Source of the DNA: REDI01 sp964586865 | GTDB lineage: Bacteria; Myxococcota_A; UBA796; GCA-2862545 | Direction of reading: 5' to 3' | Assembly: GCA_964586865.1 (NCBI GenBank) | Contig: CAZPJM010000016.1 | Coordinates: 1 to 35,050 of the forward strand | Length of the DNA: 35,050 nucleotides | In this document: piece by piece, positions 15,597 through 23,814 of the stretch | Layout: every line of letters begins with the position of its first letter | Position numbering within the stretch: the stretch's first letter is position 1 | Notes under the pieces: generated by a model | The model's input: only the letters and a program-made list of their open reading frames with translations | Database searches by the model: none | Told to the model about the DNA's origin: nothing | Made by a program: the position numbers and the translations under genes

Positions 15597-18500
15597 CTAC
15601 AGCTCGCCCGTGGCGACCAGCAGGTCGATCCGGGCCAGGTCCACCGCGGTGCGCTCGGTGAGCCGGGTGAGCCGGGCCGACGCCAGCCCCAGCTCGGCCT
15701 GCTCCACCTCGAGGAAGGTCGCGGTGCCGGCCCCGAAGCCCAGGCGGGCCAGCTCCAGGCTGTCCTCGGCCAGGGCCACCTCGCGCTCCACCGCCTCGAC
15801 GGCCCGCTGGGCCCGCTCATAGGCCTCCCAGGCCACGCGGACCTGCTCGGTCAGGTCCAGCCGCGCCTTGTCGGCCTGGAGCCGTGCCTGGCGCTCCTGG
15901 CTCGCCGCCGCGCGGATGGCGGCCATCCGGGCGCCCCCGTCCCAGATGTTCCAGCGGGCCTCGACGGCCACCTGCCAGAAGGTGTTCTCGCCGGCGAAGC
16001 CCGCGGTCTGGTTGTAGATGCCGGTCCAGCGCGCGTCGACGGAGGGAAGCCAGGCGAGCTGCTCCGCCGTCACCTGGAGCCCGGCCACCTCCTCGCGGAT
16101 CTCCGCCGAGGCCAGGTCGGGCCGATGGCGCCGCGCCCGGTCCATCGCCTCGTCGTAGGAGGACGGGACATCGAGGTCGATCCCCTCCTCGAGGGGGACG
16201 TCCCGGGGCAGGCCGGTGGCCTTGGCGAAGCCCTCCTCGGCCTGGGCGAGCTGCTCCCGGGACTGGCGGAGATCCCGGCGCGCCTGGGCCACGCGCAGCT
16301 CGGCCTGGAGCACCGCCCGACGGGTCGCCAGCCCCGCCGCCACCTGCCGCTCGGCGAGATCGAGCTGGCTCTCGGCCGTCTCGACCGCCTGCTCGGCGAT
16401 GCCCACCCCCTCCCGGGCCGCCATCAGCCCATAGAAGGCCCGGGCCACCCCGGCGCGGATCTGCTGCGAGGTCCGCCGCTCGTCCTGCTCGGCCGCGTCC
16501 ACCAGCTTGTAGGCGCCGATGAGGAGGGGCACGGCGGAACCGTTGAACAGCGGCTGGCTCACCGTCAGGCTGCCGTCGAAGTTCGACTGGCGCTGCACCA
16601 CGGTGGGCTCGGGCTTCTCGAAGTCGGGCGGCAGGAAGGACTCGAAGGGGTCGAAGAAGGCCCCGAAGTCGAGCAAGACGTCGTCGTAGGAGAAGCGGGT
16701 GTAGTTGCCCCGGGCCGAGAGCTTGGGCTGGACCAGCGCCCAGGCCTGGAGCCGCTGGTTGCGCGCCTGGAAGGTGCTCTCCCGAACGATGGCCAGGTCC
16801 GGGTTGTGCCGCTCGGCCGCCGCCCAGGCCCCGTCCAGATCCACCGCCTCGGCCGGCGAGGCCCCAGCGAGGGCCACCGCCACCCCCACCGCGCCCAGCG
16901 CGAGCTTGGCGGCCGCGGGGGCGACCTCGGCGGTGCCGCGGAACAGGGGCCGCAGCAGGCGCATCAGGTCCTCGTAGATGCTGTAGAGCGTCGGGACCAT
17001 GATCAGGGTGAGCAGGGTGGCGAAGGAGAGGCCGAAGATGACGGCCACCGCCATGGGGCCCCAGAACGCGCTGCTCTGGCTGCCGATGATGAGCCCCACC
17101 GTGGGCACGGGCACCGCCGAGCCGACCCACCAGACCCCCACCTCGACGGCGATGCCGAGGGCCATGGGCACCAGGCCCAGCACGGTGGTGATGGCGGTGA
17201 GCATGACGGGCCGGAAGCGGGTCATGCCCGCCCGCACCAGCGCCACCTCGACCCGGTGGCCCTCCCTGCGGAGCTGATCGACATAGTCGAGCAACACGAT
17301 GGCGTTGTTCACGACCACGCCCGCCAGGCTGATGACGCCGATGCCGGTCATCATGATCCCGAACGGGGTCCCGGTGAGGATGAGGCCCCAGAGCACCCCG
17401 ATGAGGGAGAGCAGGACCGTCACCAGGATGATGAGCGGCTGCACGAGGTCGTTGAACTGGGTCACCAGCACCAGGGCGATGAGGAAGAGGGCCACCCCCA
17501 TGGCCCAGGCCAGGAACTCGGCGGCCTTGGCCTGCTCGTCGGAGGCACCGGCCAGGCTGGCCGTCACGCCCTCGGGGAAGTCCATGGCGGCGAGCAGCTC
17601 ACGCACCTCCTTCTGCTTGGCGGTGGCGCTGTAGGCCTCGCTCACATCGCCGGTGATGCTCACGGTCAGGGACTGGTCGATGTGGCGGATGGCCCCCGTG
17701 CCCCCCGACAGCTCGAAGCTGGCCACCGCGGACATGGGCACCCGGTAGACGTTGGGGTCCTTCGGCAGCCGGGCGGGCAGACGGAGGTCCAGCACCGACT
17801 GGACGTCGTCGGTGTGCTCGGGGGCGAGCTGCACCACCACGTCGTACTCCTCCTCGCCATCGCGGATGGTCGTGGCGGTGGCCCCGGCGACGGCCGTACG
17901 GACCGTGTTGCCCACGAGGCCGGTGCTCACGCCCACCTGGGTGGCGGCGGCCCGGTCGATGCGCAGCGCCAGCTCGGGGCGGTTGACCCGGTAGTCGTCA
18001 GAGAGATCCGCCAGACCCTCGATGTCGGCCATCCGCCGCTTGAGCTGCTGGGCCACCTCGCCCACGGTGCGCAGGTCGTCACCCTGGACCTGGACCTCGA
18101 TGTCGGCGCCGACCGGGGGGCCCATGTCCTCGGGCTCCACGTCGATCTCGGCGCCCACCACCTGGGAGAGGGACTCGCGCAGCTCGAGCACGGTGAGCTC
18201 GCTGGAGCGGCTGCGGGGGGTCTCGTCGTCGTCGGCCGAGGCGGGGTGGGGCAGGAAGTCCACCGTGATGCGGGCCGAGTGGGGCGAGGAGCTGCTGCCC
18301 ACCAGCGCACCCCCATTGCCGCTCGACACGCCCACCTCGCTCACGAAGGTCTCGACGTCGGGGGTCTGGGCCAGGATCCGCTCCACCCGGCGCACGATCT
18401 GATCGGTGGTGTCCAGGTCCGTCCCATCGGCGGCCCGGACCGAGATGACCACCCGGTCCGGCTCGGTGGAGGGGAAGAACTCGGTGCCGTGGTTGAGGAA

Positions 18501-20159
18501 GGCGTAGGCCACGAAGGACAGGACGAGCCCCGCCATGCCCAGGCCGAACGAGACGTAGCGCCAGCGGATGGAGAGCTGGAGGAGGCTCTTGTAGGCGGCC
18601 ATGATCCGGCCGGGGGACTCGAACTGCTCGGTCTCACGGGCCTCGATGCGGGCGCGGGCCTCCTCTTCGGTCTCGTCGGCGGTCCGGGCGGCCATCTTCG
18701 GCTTCGCCATGAGCCGGCTCGTGAACATGGGCAGGATGAGCACCGCCACCAGGAGCGAGGCGATGAGCACGATGATGAGGGTCTTGGGCAGGTAGCCCAT
18801 GAACTGCCCCATGATCCCGCCCCAGAAGACCATGGGGAAGAAGGCGGCCACCGTGGTGGCGGTGGAGGCGGCCACGGCGAGGGCCACCTCGCGGGTCCCG
18901 TCCACGGCGGCGACCCAGCGGGACTTGCCGAGCTCCAGGTGCCGATAGACGTTCTCGACGACGACGATGCCGTTGTCCACCAGCATGCCGAGGGCCAGGA
19001 TCAGGCTGAACAGCACCACCATGTTGAGGGTGAAGCCGGCGAGCTGCAGGACCGCGAAGCTGGCGAACATGGACAGGGGGATGGCCAGGGCCACGAAGAG
19101 GCTGTTCCGCACGCCCATGAAGAAGAGGATCACCGCGATGACCAGCACCAGGGCGGTCAGGATGTTGTTCTGCAGCTCGGTGACCATGTTGCGGATGCTC
19201 ACCGATTGATCGGCGAGGATGCGGTATTCGACGCTCTCGGGCCAGGTCTCGGCGTGGCGGGCGGCGATGACGCGGGTCTCGTCCGCCACCGAGACGATGT
19301 TGGCGCCCGTCCGCTTCTTGACCCGCACGGAGACCGCCGGGCGGCCGTTCATCCGCGCATAGGTGGATCGCTCGGCCAGGCCGTCCTCGACGCGGCCCAG
19401 GTCCCGGACCCGGATGAGCTGGCCGCCCTCGACCTTGACCGGGGTGTCCTCGATGACCGAGGCCGTCTCGATCTCGGCCGGCACCCGGAGCAGGACGTTG
19501 CCGTCGCCCACCTTGACGTTGCCGCCGGGGATGTTGACGTTCTCGGCCTGAAGGGCCCCGATCACGTCGTTGAACCCGACCCCGTAGTGGTCCATGCGGC
19601 CCGGGTCGAGGAGGACCTGGAACTCGCGCTCGGTGCCGCCCGAGACCTCGGCCTCGAGGACGCCGGGCACCCGGGCCACCTCGTCCTCCAGATCCTCGGC
19701 GAGCCGCTTGAGGACGGTCTCGTCCACGTCGCCCGCGATGGTCACGATGAGGACCGGGATGTCGGTGAAGGAGAGCTCGCGCACCACCGACTGATCCACG
19801 TCGTCGGGCAGATCGCCGCGGGCCGTGTCCACCCGGTCGCGCACCTTCTGGAGGGCATCCTCGATGACCACGTCGGGCTCGAACTCGAGGAAGACGATGC
19901 TCACGCCCTCGGCCGAGGTGCTGCGCATGAGCTTCAGGCCCTTCACCCCCGCGAGCTCGTTCTCGATGGGGACCGTGACGAGGCTCTCGATGTCCTTCGG
20001 AGAGACGCCCTGGTAGGGCGTGGTGACCATGACGAAGGGCACCTTCACGTCGGGGGCCGCCTCGCGGGGCAGGGTGTTGTAGGACACCAGCCCGAACACG
20101 AACACGGCCACCACGGCCACGAAGATGGGCGCGGCGTTGCGGACCACCCAGCGGATCAT
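15597..20159 (-). CDS. RND efflux pump fused to TolC-family outer-membrane factor
   Basis: A single 1520-residue frame. Residues 1-1065 are a complete HAE1/AcrB-type RND permease: TM1 at about 10-30, LPREAAPDVKVPFVMVTTPYQG, TM4 with ALGMLVDNGIVVVENVYRHLE (Asp395 at the AcrB D407 position, Asn396 at D408), TM7 near 600 and TM8-12 ending LMVPTLYSIYEDLMRLL. Without a stop this runs into residues 1066-1520, a full-size TolC-type factor (455 residues) with two OEP repeats (for example LAERQVAAGLATRRAVLQAE and LARLGFGAGTATFLEVEQAE). The junction holds a signal-peptide-like stretch ending ASPAEA. ATG 16964 (Met1066) has GAGG 5 nt upstream, so a separate TolC product is possible. The start at 20159 overlaps the MFP stop by 4 nt (ATGA). 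Confidence 0.93.
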   Translation of the reverse strand: MIRWVVRNAAPIFVAVVAVFVFGLVSYNTLPREAAPDVKVPFVMVTTPYQGVSPKDIESLVTVPIENELAGVKGLKLMRSTSAEGVSIVFLEFEPDVVIEDALQKVRDRVDTARGDLPDDVDQSVVRELSFTDIPVLIVTIAGDVDETVLKRLAEDLEDEVARVPGVLEAEVSGGTEREFQVLLDPGRMDHYGVGFNDVIGALQAENVNIPGGNVKVGDGNVLLRVPAEIETASVIEDTPVKVEGGQLIRVRDLGRVEDGLAERSTYARMNGRPAVSVRVKKRTGANIVSVADETRVIAARHAETWPESVEYRILADQSVSIRNMVTELQNNILTALVLVIAVILFFMGVRNSLFVALAIPLSMFASFAVLQLAGFTLNMVVLFSLILALGMLVDNGIVVVENVYRHLELGKSRWVAAVDGTREVALAVAASTATTVAAFFPMVFWGGIMGQFMGYLPKTLIIVLIASLLVAVLILPMFTSRLMAKPKMAARTADETEEEARARIEARETEQFESPGRIMAAYKSLLQLSIRWRYVSFGLGMAGLVLSFVAYAFLNHGTEFFPSTEPDRVVISVRAADGTDLDTTDQIVRRVERILAQTPDVETFVSEVGVSSGNGGALVGSSSSPHSARITVDFLPHPASADDDETPRSRSSELTVLELRESLSQVVGAEIDVEPEDMGPPVGADIEVQVQGDDLRTVGEVAQQLKRRMADIEGLADLSDDYRVNRPELALRIDRAAATQVGVSTGLVGNTVRTAVAGATATTIRDGEEEYDVVVQLAPEHTDDVQSVLDLRLPARLPKDPNVYRVPMSAVASFELSGGTGAIRHIDQSLTVSITGDVSEAYSATAKQKEVRELLAAMDFPEGVTASLAGASDEQAKAAEFLAWAMGVALFLIALVLVTQFNDLVQPLIILVTVLLSLIGVLWGLILTGTPFGIMMTGIGVISLAGVVVNNAIVLLDYVDQLRREGHRVEVALVRAGMTRFRPVMLTAITTVLGLVPMALGIAVEVGVWWVGSAVPVPTVGLIIGSQSSAFWGPMAVAVIFGLSFATLLTLIMVPTLYSIYEDLMRLLRPLFRGTAEVAPAAAKLALGAVGVAVALAGASPAEAVDLDGAWAAAERHNPDLAIVRESTFQARNQRLQAWALVQPKLSARGNYTRFSYDDVLLDFGAFFDPFESFLPPDFEKPEPTVVQRQSNFDGSLTVSQPLFNGSAVPLLIGAYKLVDAAEQDERRTSQQIRAGVARAFYGLMAAREGVGIAEQAVETAESQLDLAERQVAAGLATRRAVLQAELRVAQARRDLRQSREQLAQAEEGFAKATGLPRDVPLEEGIDLDVPSSYDEAMDRARRHRPDLASAEIREEVAGLQVTAEQLAWLPSVDARWTGIYNQTAGFAGENTFWQVAVEARWNIWDGGARMAAIRAAASQERQARLQADKARLDLTEQVRVAWEAYERAQRAVEAVEREVALAEDSLELARLGFGAGTATFLEVEQAELGLASARLTRLTERTAVDLARIDLLVATGEL
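16962..16973 (-). promoter_or_regulatory. Possible internal ribosome binding site and start for the TolC domain
   Basis: On the minus strand GAGG, five bases and ATG precede MRLLRPLFRG, the basic start of a signal-like sequence that ends in ASPAEA. Initiation here would yield a normal 455-residue secreted TolC protein in addition to, or instead of, the fusion. Confidence 0.35.
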
Positions 20160-21235
20160 CGGGTGCCCTCCCCGTAGGTGACCCGGCCATCGGTGCAGCA
20201 GACCCCGGAGCGGGCGATGAGGAGGGGATCGCCGTCGAGCAGCTCGCGGTGGCCCACCGTCACGATCCGGTCCCCGGGCTCGAGGCCCTCGGTGACCACG
20301 ACGCGGTTGCGCAGGACCTGGCCGAGCTCCACCGGGCGCCACCGGGCGGTGGTGCCGTCGGCCAGGTAGACCCCGTGGCCCGCTGGGGTGGAGAGGATCC
20401 AGTCCTGGGACACGACGATGGCCTCGCCCAGGTCGCGGGCGGCGTGGATGGAGGCCACCATGCCCGGCAGGAAGGCCCGATCGGGGTTGGGGACCTCGAC
20501 CTCGACCTCGAAGCTGCGGGTCTGGCTGTTGCCCACCGGGCTCACGTGGGAGACGCGCCCCTCGAGCTGACGGCCCACCGCGGCGGCGGTGACGCGCACG
20601 GGCAGCCCGGGCTCCAGCACCACCACCTCACGGTCGCTCACGCCCGCCACCACCTTCACCGGGTCGAGCTGCACGAGCCGGACCACCGGGGTGCCGGGAC
20701 CCGCCACCTCGCCCTCGTCCACGGCCACCGAGCTCACGACCCCGTCGAAGGGCGCCACCACGCTGGCGCGCTTCAGGCGCACCGCCGCCTGGCGGAGCCC
20801 GGCCTCGGCGACGGCGAGCTGGGTGGCGGCCTGGCCGCGCTGGCTCTCGCTCACCCCATCGCCCATCTTCTCGAGCCGGCCGAGCTCGGTCCGGGCCAGG
20901 TCCCGCTGGGCCTCGGCCTGGGCGTAGGCGGCGCTGTACAGCGAGCGGTCGACGGCCACCAGGAGCTGCCCGGCCTGGACGCTGTCGCCCCCGTCGACCC
21001 GGACCGACTCGACGTAGCCCCCGAGGGCGCTGGCCAGGGCGGCGTCACGGCTGCCCTCGACCTCGCCGGAGAGGGTGAACTCGAGGGAGGCGGGCGACTT
21101 CTCGAGGCGGGCCACCTCGACGCGGCGCCCCTCGGCGGCCACGGCGGGGCGCTCCTGATCGGCGACCTTGTCGGCCGAGGCGGTACAGGCGCCCAGGCCC
21201 AGGGCGGCGAGCAGCAACAGACGGTGCGATGTCAT
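20156..21235 (-). CDS. RND efflux periplasmic adaptor (membrane fusion protein), lipoprotein
   Basis: The 359-residue product has a lipoprotein signal (MTSHRLLLLAALGLGAC, Cys17), so it should be anchored in the inner membrane like AcrA or MexA. A biotinyl-lipoyl half motif (GGYVESVRVDGGDSVQAGQLL, about 72-92), a short helical hairpin (about 100-160), the second lipoyl half (ASVVAPFDGVVSSVAVDEGE), a beta-barrel and a membrane-proximal domain follow in the usual order. It bridges the RND pump and outer-membrane factor encoded by the next gene. Both ends overlap neighbours by 4 nt (ATGA with tetR upstream and with the RND gene downstream), giving a tightly coupled operon. The C-terminal CC pair (SGVCCTDG) is unusual. 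Confidence 0.93.
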   Translation of the reverse strand: MTSHRLLLLAALGLGACTASADKVADQERPAVAAEGRRVEVARLEKSPASLEFTLSGEVEGSRDAALASALGGYVESVRVDGGDSVQAGQLLVAVDRSLYSAAYAQAEAQRDLARTELGRLEKMGDGVSESQRGQAATQLAVAEAGLRQAAVRLKRASVVAPFDGVVSSVAVDEGEVAGPGTPVVRLVQLDPVKVVAGVSDREVVVLEPGLPVRVTAAAVGRQLEGRVSHVSPVGNSQTRSFEVEVEVPNPDRAFLPGMVASIHAARDLGEAIVVSQDWILSTPAGHGVYLADGTTARWRPVELGQVLRNRVVVTEGLEPGDRIVTVGHRELLDGDPLLIARSGVCCTDGRVTYGEGTR

Positions 21236-21807
21236 CGTGGAACGATCCCGTGCAGGTACTGGCGCACGACGGTGCGATGGAAGTCGGGAGGGATGGGCGC
21301 GCCGTGGAAGGCCCCGAGCGCCCAGCCCCGGAGGATGCCGAGGAAGTTGATGACGGCCACGGGGATGTCCACGTCGTCGACGAGCTCGCCGCGGGACCGG
21401 GCCCGGTCGAAGGCCGCACCCAGGTGGACCACCAGGGTGGCGTCCAGGCTCATGAGGTCGATCTCGGGCTGGCCGTGATCCACCTGGTGCAGGCAGGTCA
21501 TCAGGAAGCGGATGTGGTCGGGGTGCTCGGCGGCCCAGGTCACGTGGGCCAGCAGCAGGTCCCGGAGCTGGGTCTCGAGGTCGTCGCCCCCGGCCAGGGC
21601 CTCGCGGGTGATGAGGTCGAAGGCGTCGAGCTGCTCGTTGGCCGCGGCCACGAACAGCCCCTCCTTGTTGCCGAAGTGGTAGTACAGCGTGGGCTTGGTG
21701 ACGCCGGCAGCCTCGACGAGCTCCCGCACGGACGTCGAGCCGTAGCCGCGCTGACCGAACAGGCGCACGGCTTCGAGCAGGATTCGCGAACGGACTTCGT
21801 GGTTCAT
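21232..21807 (-). CDS. TetR/AcrR family repressor of the efflux operon
   Basis: The 191-residue product has an N-terminal TetR helix-turn-helix (RILLEAVRLFGQRGYGSTSV, then TKPTLYYHFGNKEGLF at about 38-53) and a variable all-helical ligand domain with LDATLVVHLGAAFDRARSRGELVDDVD. It is the first gene of the efflux operon and its stop overlaps the adaptor start by 4 nt. A 16-bp near-palindrome lies 10 bp upstream of its ATG, so repression of its own operon, released by a pump substrate, is likely. AAGGGG 3 nt before the ATG is the probable ribosome binding site. Confidence 0.93.
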   Translation of the reverse strand: MNHEVRSRILLEAVRLFGQRGYGSTSVRELVEAAGVTKPTLYYHFGNKEGLFVAAANEQLDAFDLITREALAGGDDLETQLRDLLLAHVTWAAEHPDHIRFLMTCLHQVDHGQPEIDLMSLDATLVVHLGAAFDRARSRGELVDDVDIPVAVINFLGILRGWALGAFHGAPIPPDFHRTVVRQYLHGIVPR

Positions 21808-21816
21808 GGACCCCTT

Positions 21817-21832
21817 TACCGACCGGTAGGTA
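21817..21832. promoter_or_regulatory. TetR-type operator TACCGACCGGTAGGTA
   Basis: A 16-bp palindrome centred on CCGG with one mismatched pair, of the ACCGGT-core type common for TetR/AcrR regulators. It sits between the probable promoter and the ribosome binding site of tetR. Confidence 0.6.
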
Positions 21833-21961
21833 GGACTGCCGCTTGGCTAATCCCGCTCTCGGTCGGCGCCCATGCCCGCTTGACCGTTCGTGACCCGATG
21901 TCGGCGCCCGTTCGCAGGGTCGTGACGTGGCTGACCGGCTCGGCCGCCCATCGCCGCACCC

Positions 21962-21990
21962 TTGCGCTGCACCATACGGCAGCGTATGGT
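21962..21990 (+). promoter_or_regulatory. Promoter of the BKACE gene with overlapping operator
   Basis: TTGCGC (21962-21967) and TATGGT (21985-21990) are 17 nt apart. The -10 and spacer are covered by an inverted repeat ACCATACG-N4-CGTATGGT (21971-21990) with perfect 8-bp arms. Transcription should start near 21997, which supports the GTG at 22016 over the ATG at 21986 that falls inside the -10 box. The rest of 21833-21961 shows no gene or clear signal. Confidence 0.5.
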
Positions 21991-22015
21991 CACCTCACCC
22001 CCTCCCGGAGGCCCG

Positions 22016-22879
22016 GTGTCCGACCCCTGCATCGTCACCGCCGCGCTCAACGGCGTCCTCACCGATCCCGAGCGCTACCCGGTCCCCGTCCGCCCCGAGG
22101 CGATGGCCCTCCAGGCCCAGGAGGCGTGGGGTGCCGGCGCCACCATCGTGCACATCCACTTCCGCCGCCAGGAGCCCGGGCTGGGCCACCTCCCCTCCTG
22201 GGAGCCCCAGGTCGCCCAGGACGTGGTCGACGCCATCCACGCCCGCGTGCCCGACCTGCTGATCAACTGCTCCACCGGGGTCATCGGCCCCGACATCGAC
22301 GGCCCGGCCAACGTGCTGCGGCAGATCCGGCCGGCCATCGCGGCCATGAACGCGGGCAGCCTGAACTACCTCAAGACCCGGCGGTCGGGCGGCTGGGCGT
22401 GGCCCCCCATGCTCTTCGACAACCCCGTCCCCAAGATCGAGGCCTTCCTCGATGTGATGCGCGAGGTGGGCGCGGTGCCGGAGTTCGAGTGCTTCGACAC
22501 GGGCATCGTCCGCTCGGTCGAGCTCTTCCGCCAGGTGGGCCTGGCCCGCGACCCCCTCCATGTGAGCTTCGTCATGGGGGTGGCCAGCGGCATGCCCGCC
22601 CGCGCCGATCTGCTGCCCATCCTGCTGGACGAGGCCCCCGAAGGCGCCCACTGCCAGGCCATCGTCATCGGCCGGGCCGAGGTCTGGGATGTCCATCGCC
22701 GCATGGCCGAGCTGGGCGGGGACGTGCGCACGGGCCTGGAGGACACCTTCTACCTGCCCGACGGCACCAAGCCCGGCAGCAATGGCCCCCTGGTCGAGGC
22801 GCTGGTCCGCATCGTGCGCGAGGCCGGCCGCGAGCCCGCGACCATCGCCCAGACCCGCGCCGCCTACGGCCTCGCCTGA
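22016..22879 (+). CDS. BKACE family enzyme (beta-keto acid cleavage, DUF849)
   Basis: The 287-residue product starts MSDPCIVTAALNGVLTDPE and has the Zn ligands of the family at His46 and His48 (VHIHFR), with the conserved VMGVASGMPA and GLEDTFYLPDG segments (Glu242 of GLED). BKACE enzymes condense a beta-keto acid with acetyl-CoA to give acetoacetate and a shorter acyl-CoA; Kce of lysine fermentation is the known type, and substrates differ between members. The usual HLHAR is HIHFR here, a possible substrate-pocket change. The GTG start is chosen for GGAGG 4 nt upstream. The stop is 3 nt from the stop of the convergent dehydrogenase gene. Confidence 0.92.
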   Translation: MSDPCIVTAALNGVLTDPERYPVPVRPEAMALQAQEAWGAGATIVHIHFRRQEPGLGHLPSWEPQVAQDVVDAIHARVPDLLINCSTGVIGPDIDGPANVLRQIRPAIAAMNAGSLNYLKTRRSGGWAWPPMLFDNPVPKIEAFLDVMREVGAVPEFECFDTGIVRSVELFRQVGLARDPLHVSFVMGVASGMPARADLLPILLDEAPEGAHCQAIVIGRAEVWDVHRRMAELGGDVRTGLEDTFYLPDGTKPGSNGPLVEALVRIVREAGREPATIAQTRAAYGLA

Positions 22880-22882
22880 CCC

Positions 22883-23743
22883 TCAGCCCTCGTCGCCGCG
22901 GCGCCAGGCGTAGATGGCGTAGTCCCGGTCGCCGTGGCCGGCCTCGATGGCCGCGTCCATGGCCCGGGCGACCTGGGGCAGGAGGGTGAGGGCCTCGGGG
23001 CCGCCGGCGACGTCGAGCATGAGGCCCACGTCCTTGCGGGCCATGGTCAGCTCGAAGCTCGCCGGGGCGGTGGGCGCCGCCTGCACCCGCTGGCCCAGCC
23101 GGGGCAGGGCGCGGCCGATGGGGAAGTGCTCGAGGAGCGCCTCGACCTGGTCGGCCTCCAGACCCTGGGACCGGAAGATGGCCTGGAGATCGCCCATGAG
23201 CCCCGAGAGGACGACGAGGGCGCCGTTGCCGGCGATCTTGTGGATGGCGGCCAGGTCGGGTCGGGCCCCCACGTGCCACACCCGCCCGGTGAGCCGGGAG
23301 AGGTGCGGGGTGAGGGCCTCGGCGTCCTCGTCGGAGGCGGCCAACAGCATGAGGCCGGTGCCCTCCCGCGCGTTCTGGGGCGACATGAAGACCGGCGCGG
23401 GGACGTAGCGGACGCCGGCGGCGCGCAGGGTGGGCACGCGCTCGGCCACCCGGGCGGGCGCATTGGTGGAGTGGTCCACGACCCAGGTCTCGGGGCCGAG
23501 CCCCTCGCGGGCCGCGTCCAGCACCGCGTCGACCGCGTCGTCAGCGGTCAGGACCAGGTGGACGCGATCGGCACCGCGCACCGCGGAAGCCGGGTCGTCG
23601 GCGACGGTGGCGCCGGCCTCGCCCAGCGGGGCGGCCTTGGAGGCGGTGCGGTTCCAGACGGTGACCTCCTCGCCGAGGTCGAGCAGGCGTCGGGCGAAGC
23701 CGGCACCGAGCAGGCCGGTGCCGAGGACGGTGATGCGGGCCAT
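22883..23743 (-). CDS. 3-hydroxyisobutyrate dehydrogenase-like NAD(P)-dependent oxidoreductase
   Basis: The 286-residue product begins with a Rossmann fold (MARITVLGTGLLGAGFARRL, GxGxxG at 8-13) and NRT after beta-2, which suits NADP binding. It has the family substrate motif DHSTNAP and the catalytic lysine region HKIAGNGALV (Lys169, Asn173), then the all-helical C-terminal domain. Family members oxidise beta-hydroxy acids or reduce semialdehydes. The ATG at 23743 has GGAGG 5 nt upstream; the open frame further upstream is a GC-bias extension into the TRAP gene. Its position next to a BKACE gene suggests related beta-hydroxy/beta-keto acid chemistry, but the genes are convergent and need not be co-regulated. 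Confidence 0.93.
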   Translation of the reverse strand: MARITVLGTGLLGAGFARRLLDLGEEVTVWNRTASKAAPLGEAGATVADDPASAVRGADRVHLVLTADDAVDAVLDAAREGLGPETWVVDHSTNAPARVAERVPTLRAAGVRYVPAPVFMSPQNAREGTGLMLLAASDEDAEALTPHLSRLTGRVWHVGARPDLAAIHKIAGNGALVVLSGLMGDLQAIFRSQGLEADQVEALLEHFPIGRALPRLGQRVQAAPTAPASFELTMARKDVGLMLDVAGGPEALTLLPQVARAMDAAIEAGHGDRDYAIYAWRRGDEG

Positions 23744-23814
23744 GGGATCCTCCGGGGGCAGGACCGCTCCGTACACGCGCCGCCGCCCTGGACAAGGCCG
23801 GAGATGGACCCGGC

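Noticed and set aside
11657..15820. Minus-strand open frame of 1387 codons opposite the lipoproteins
   Set aside because: Low-complexity Val/Gly/Ala/Arg antisense translation; it overlaps three well-supported genes and also a different frame of the 14485-15519 gene.
16125..20177. Very long plus-strand open frame (1350 codons) opposite the RND-TolC gene
   Set aside because: It is a His/Gly/Asp-rich antisense frame created by high GC at third positions of the real gene; no domain or ribosome binding site.
21962..22015. Upstream start (ATG 21986) for the BKACE gene
   Set aside because: It lies within the predicted -10 box and operator, lacks a ribosome binding site, and adds residues that the family does not have.
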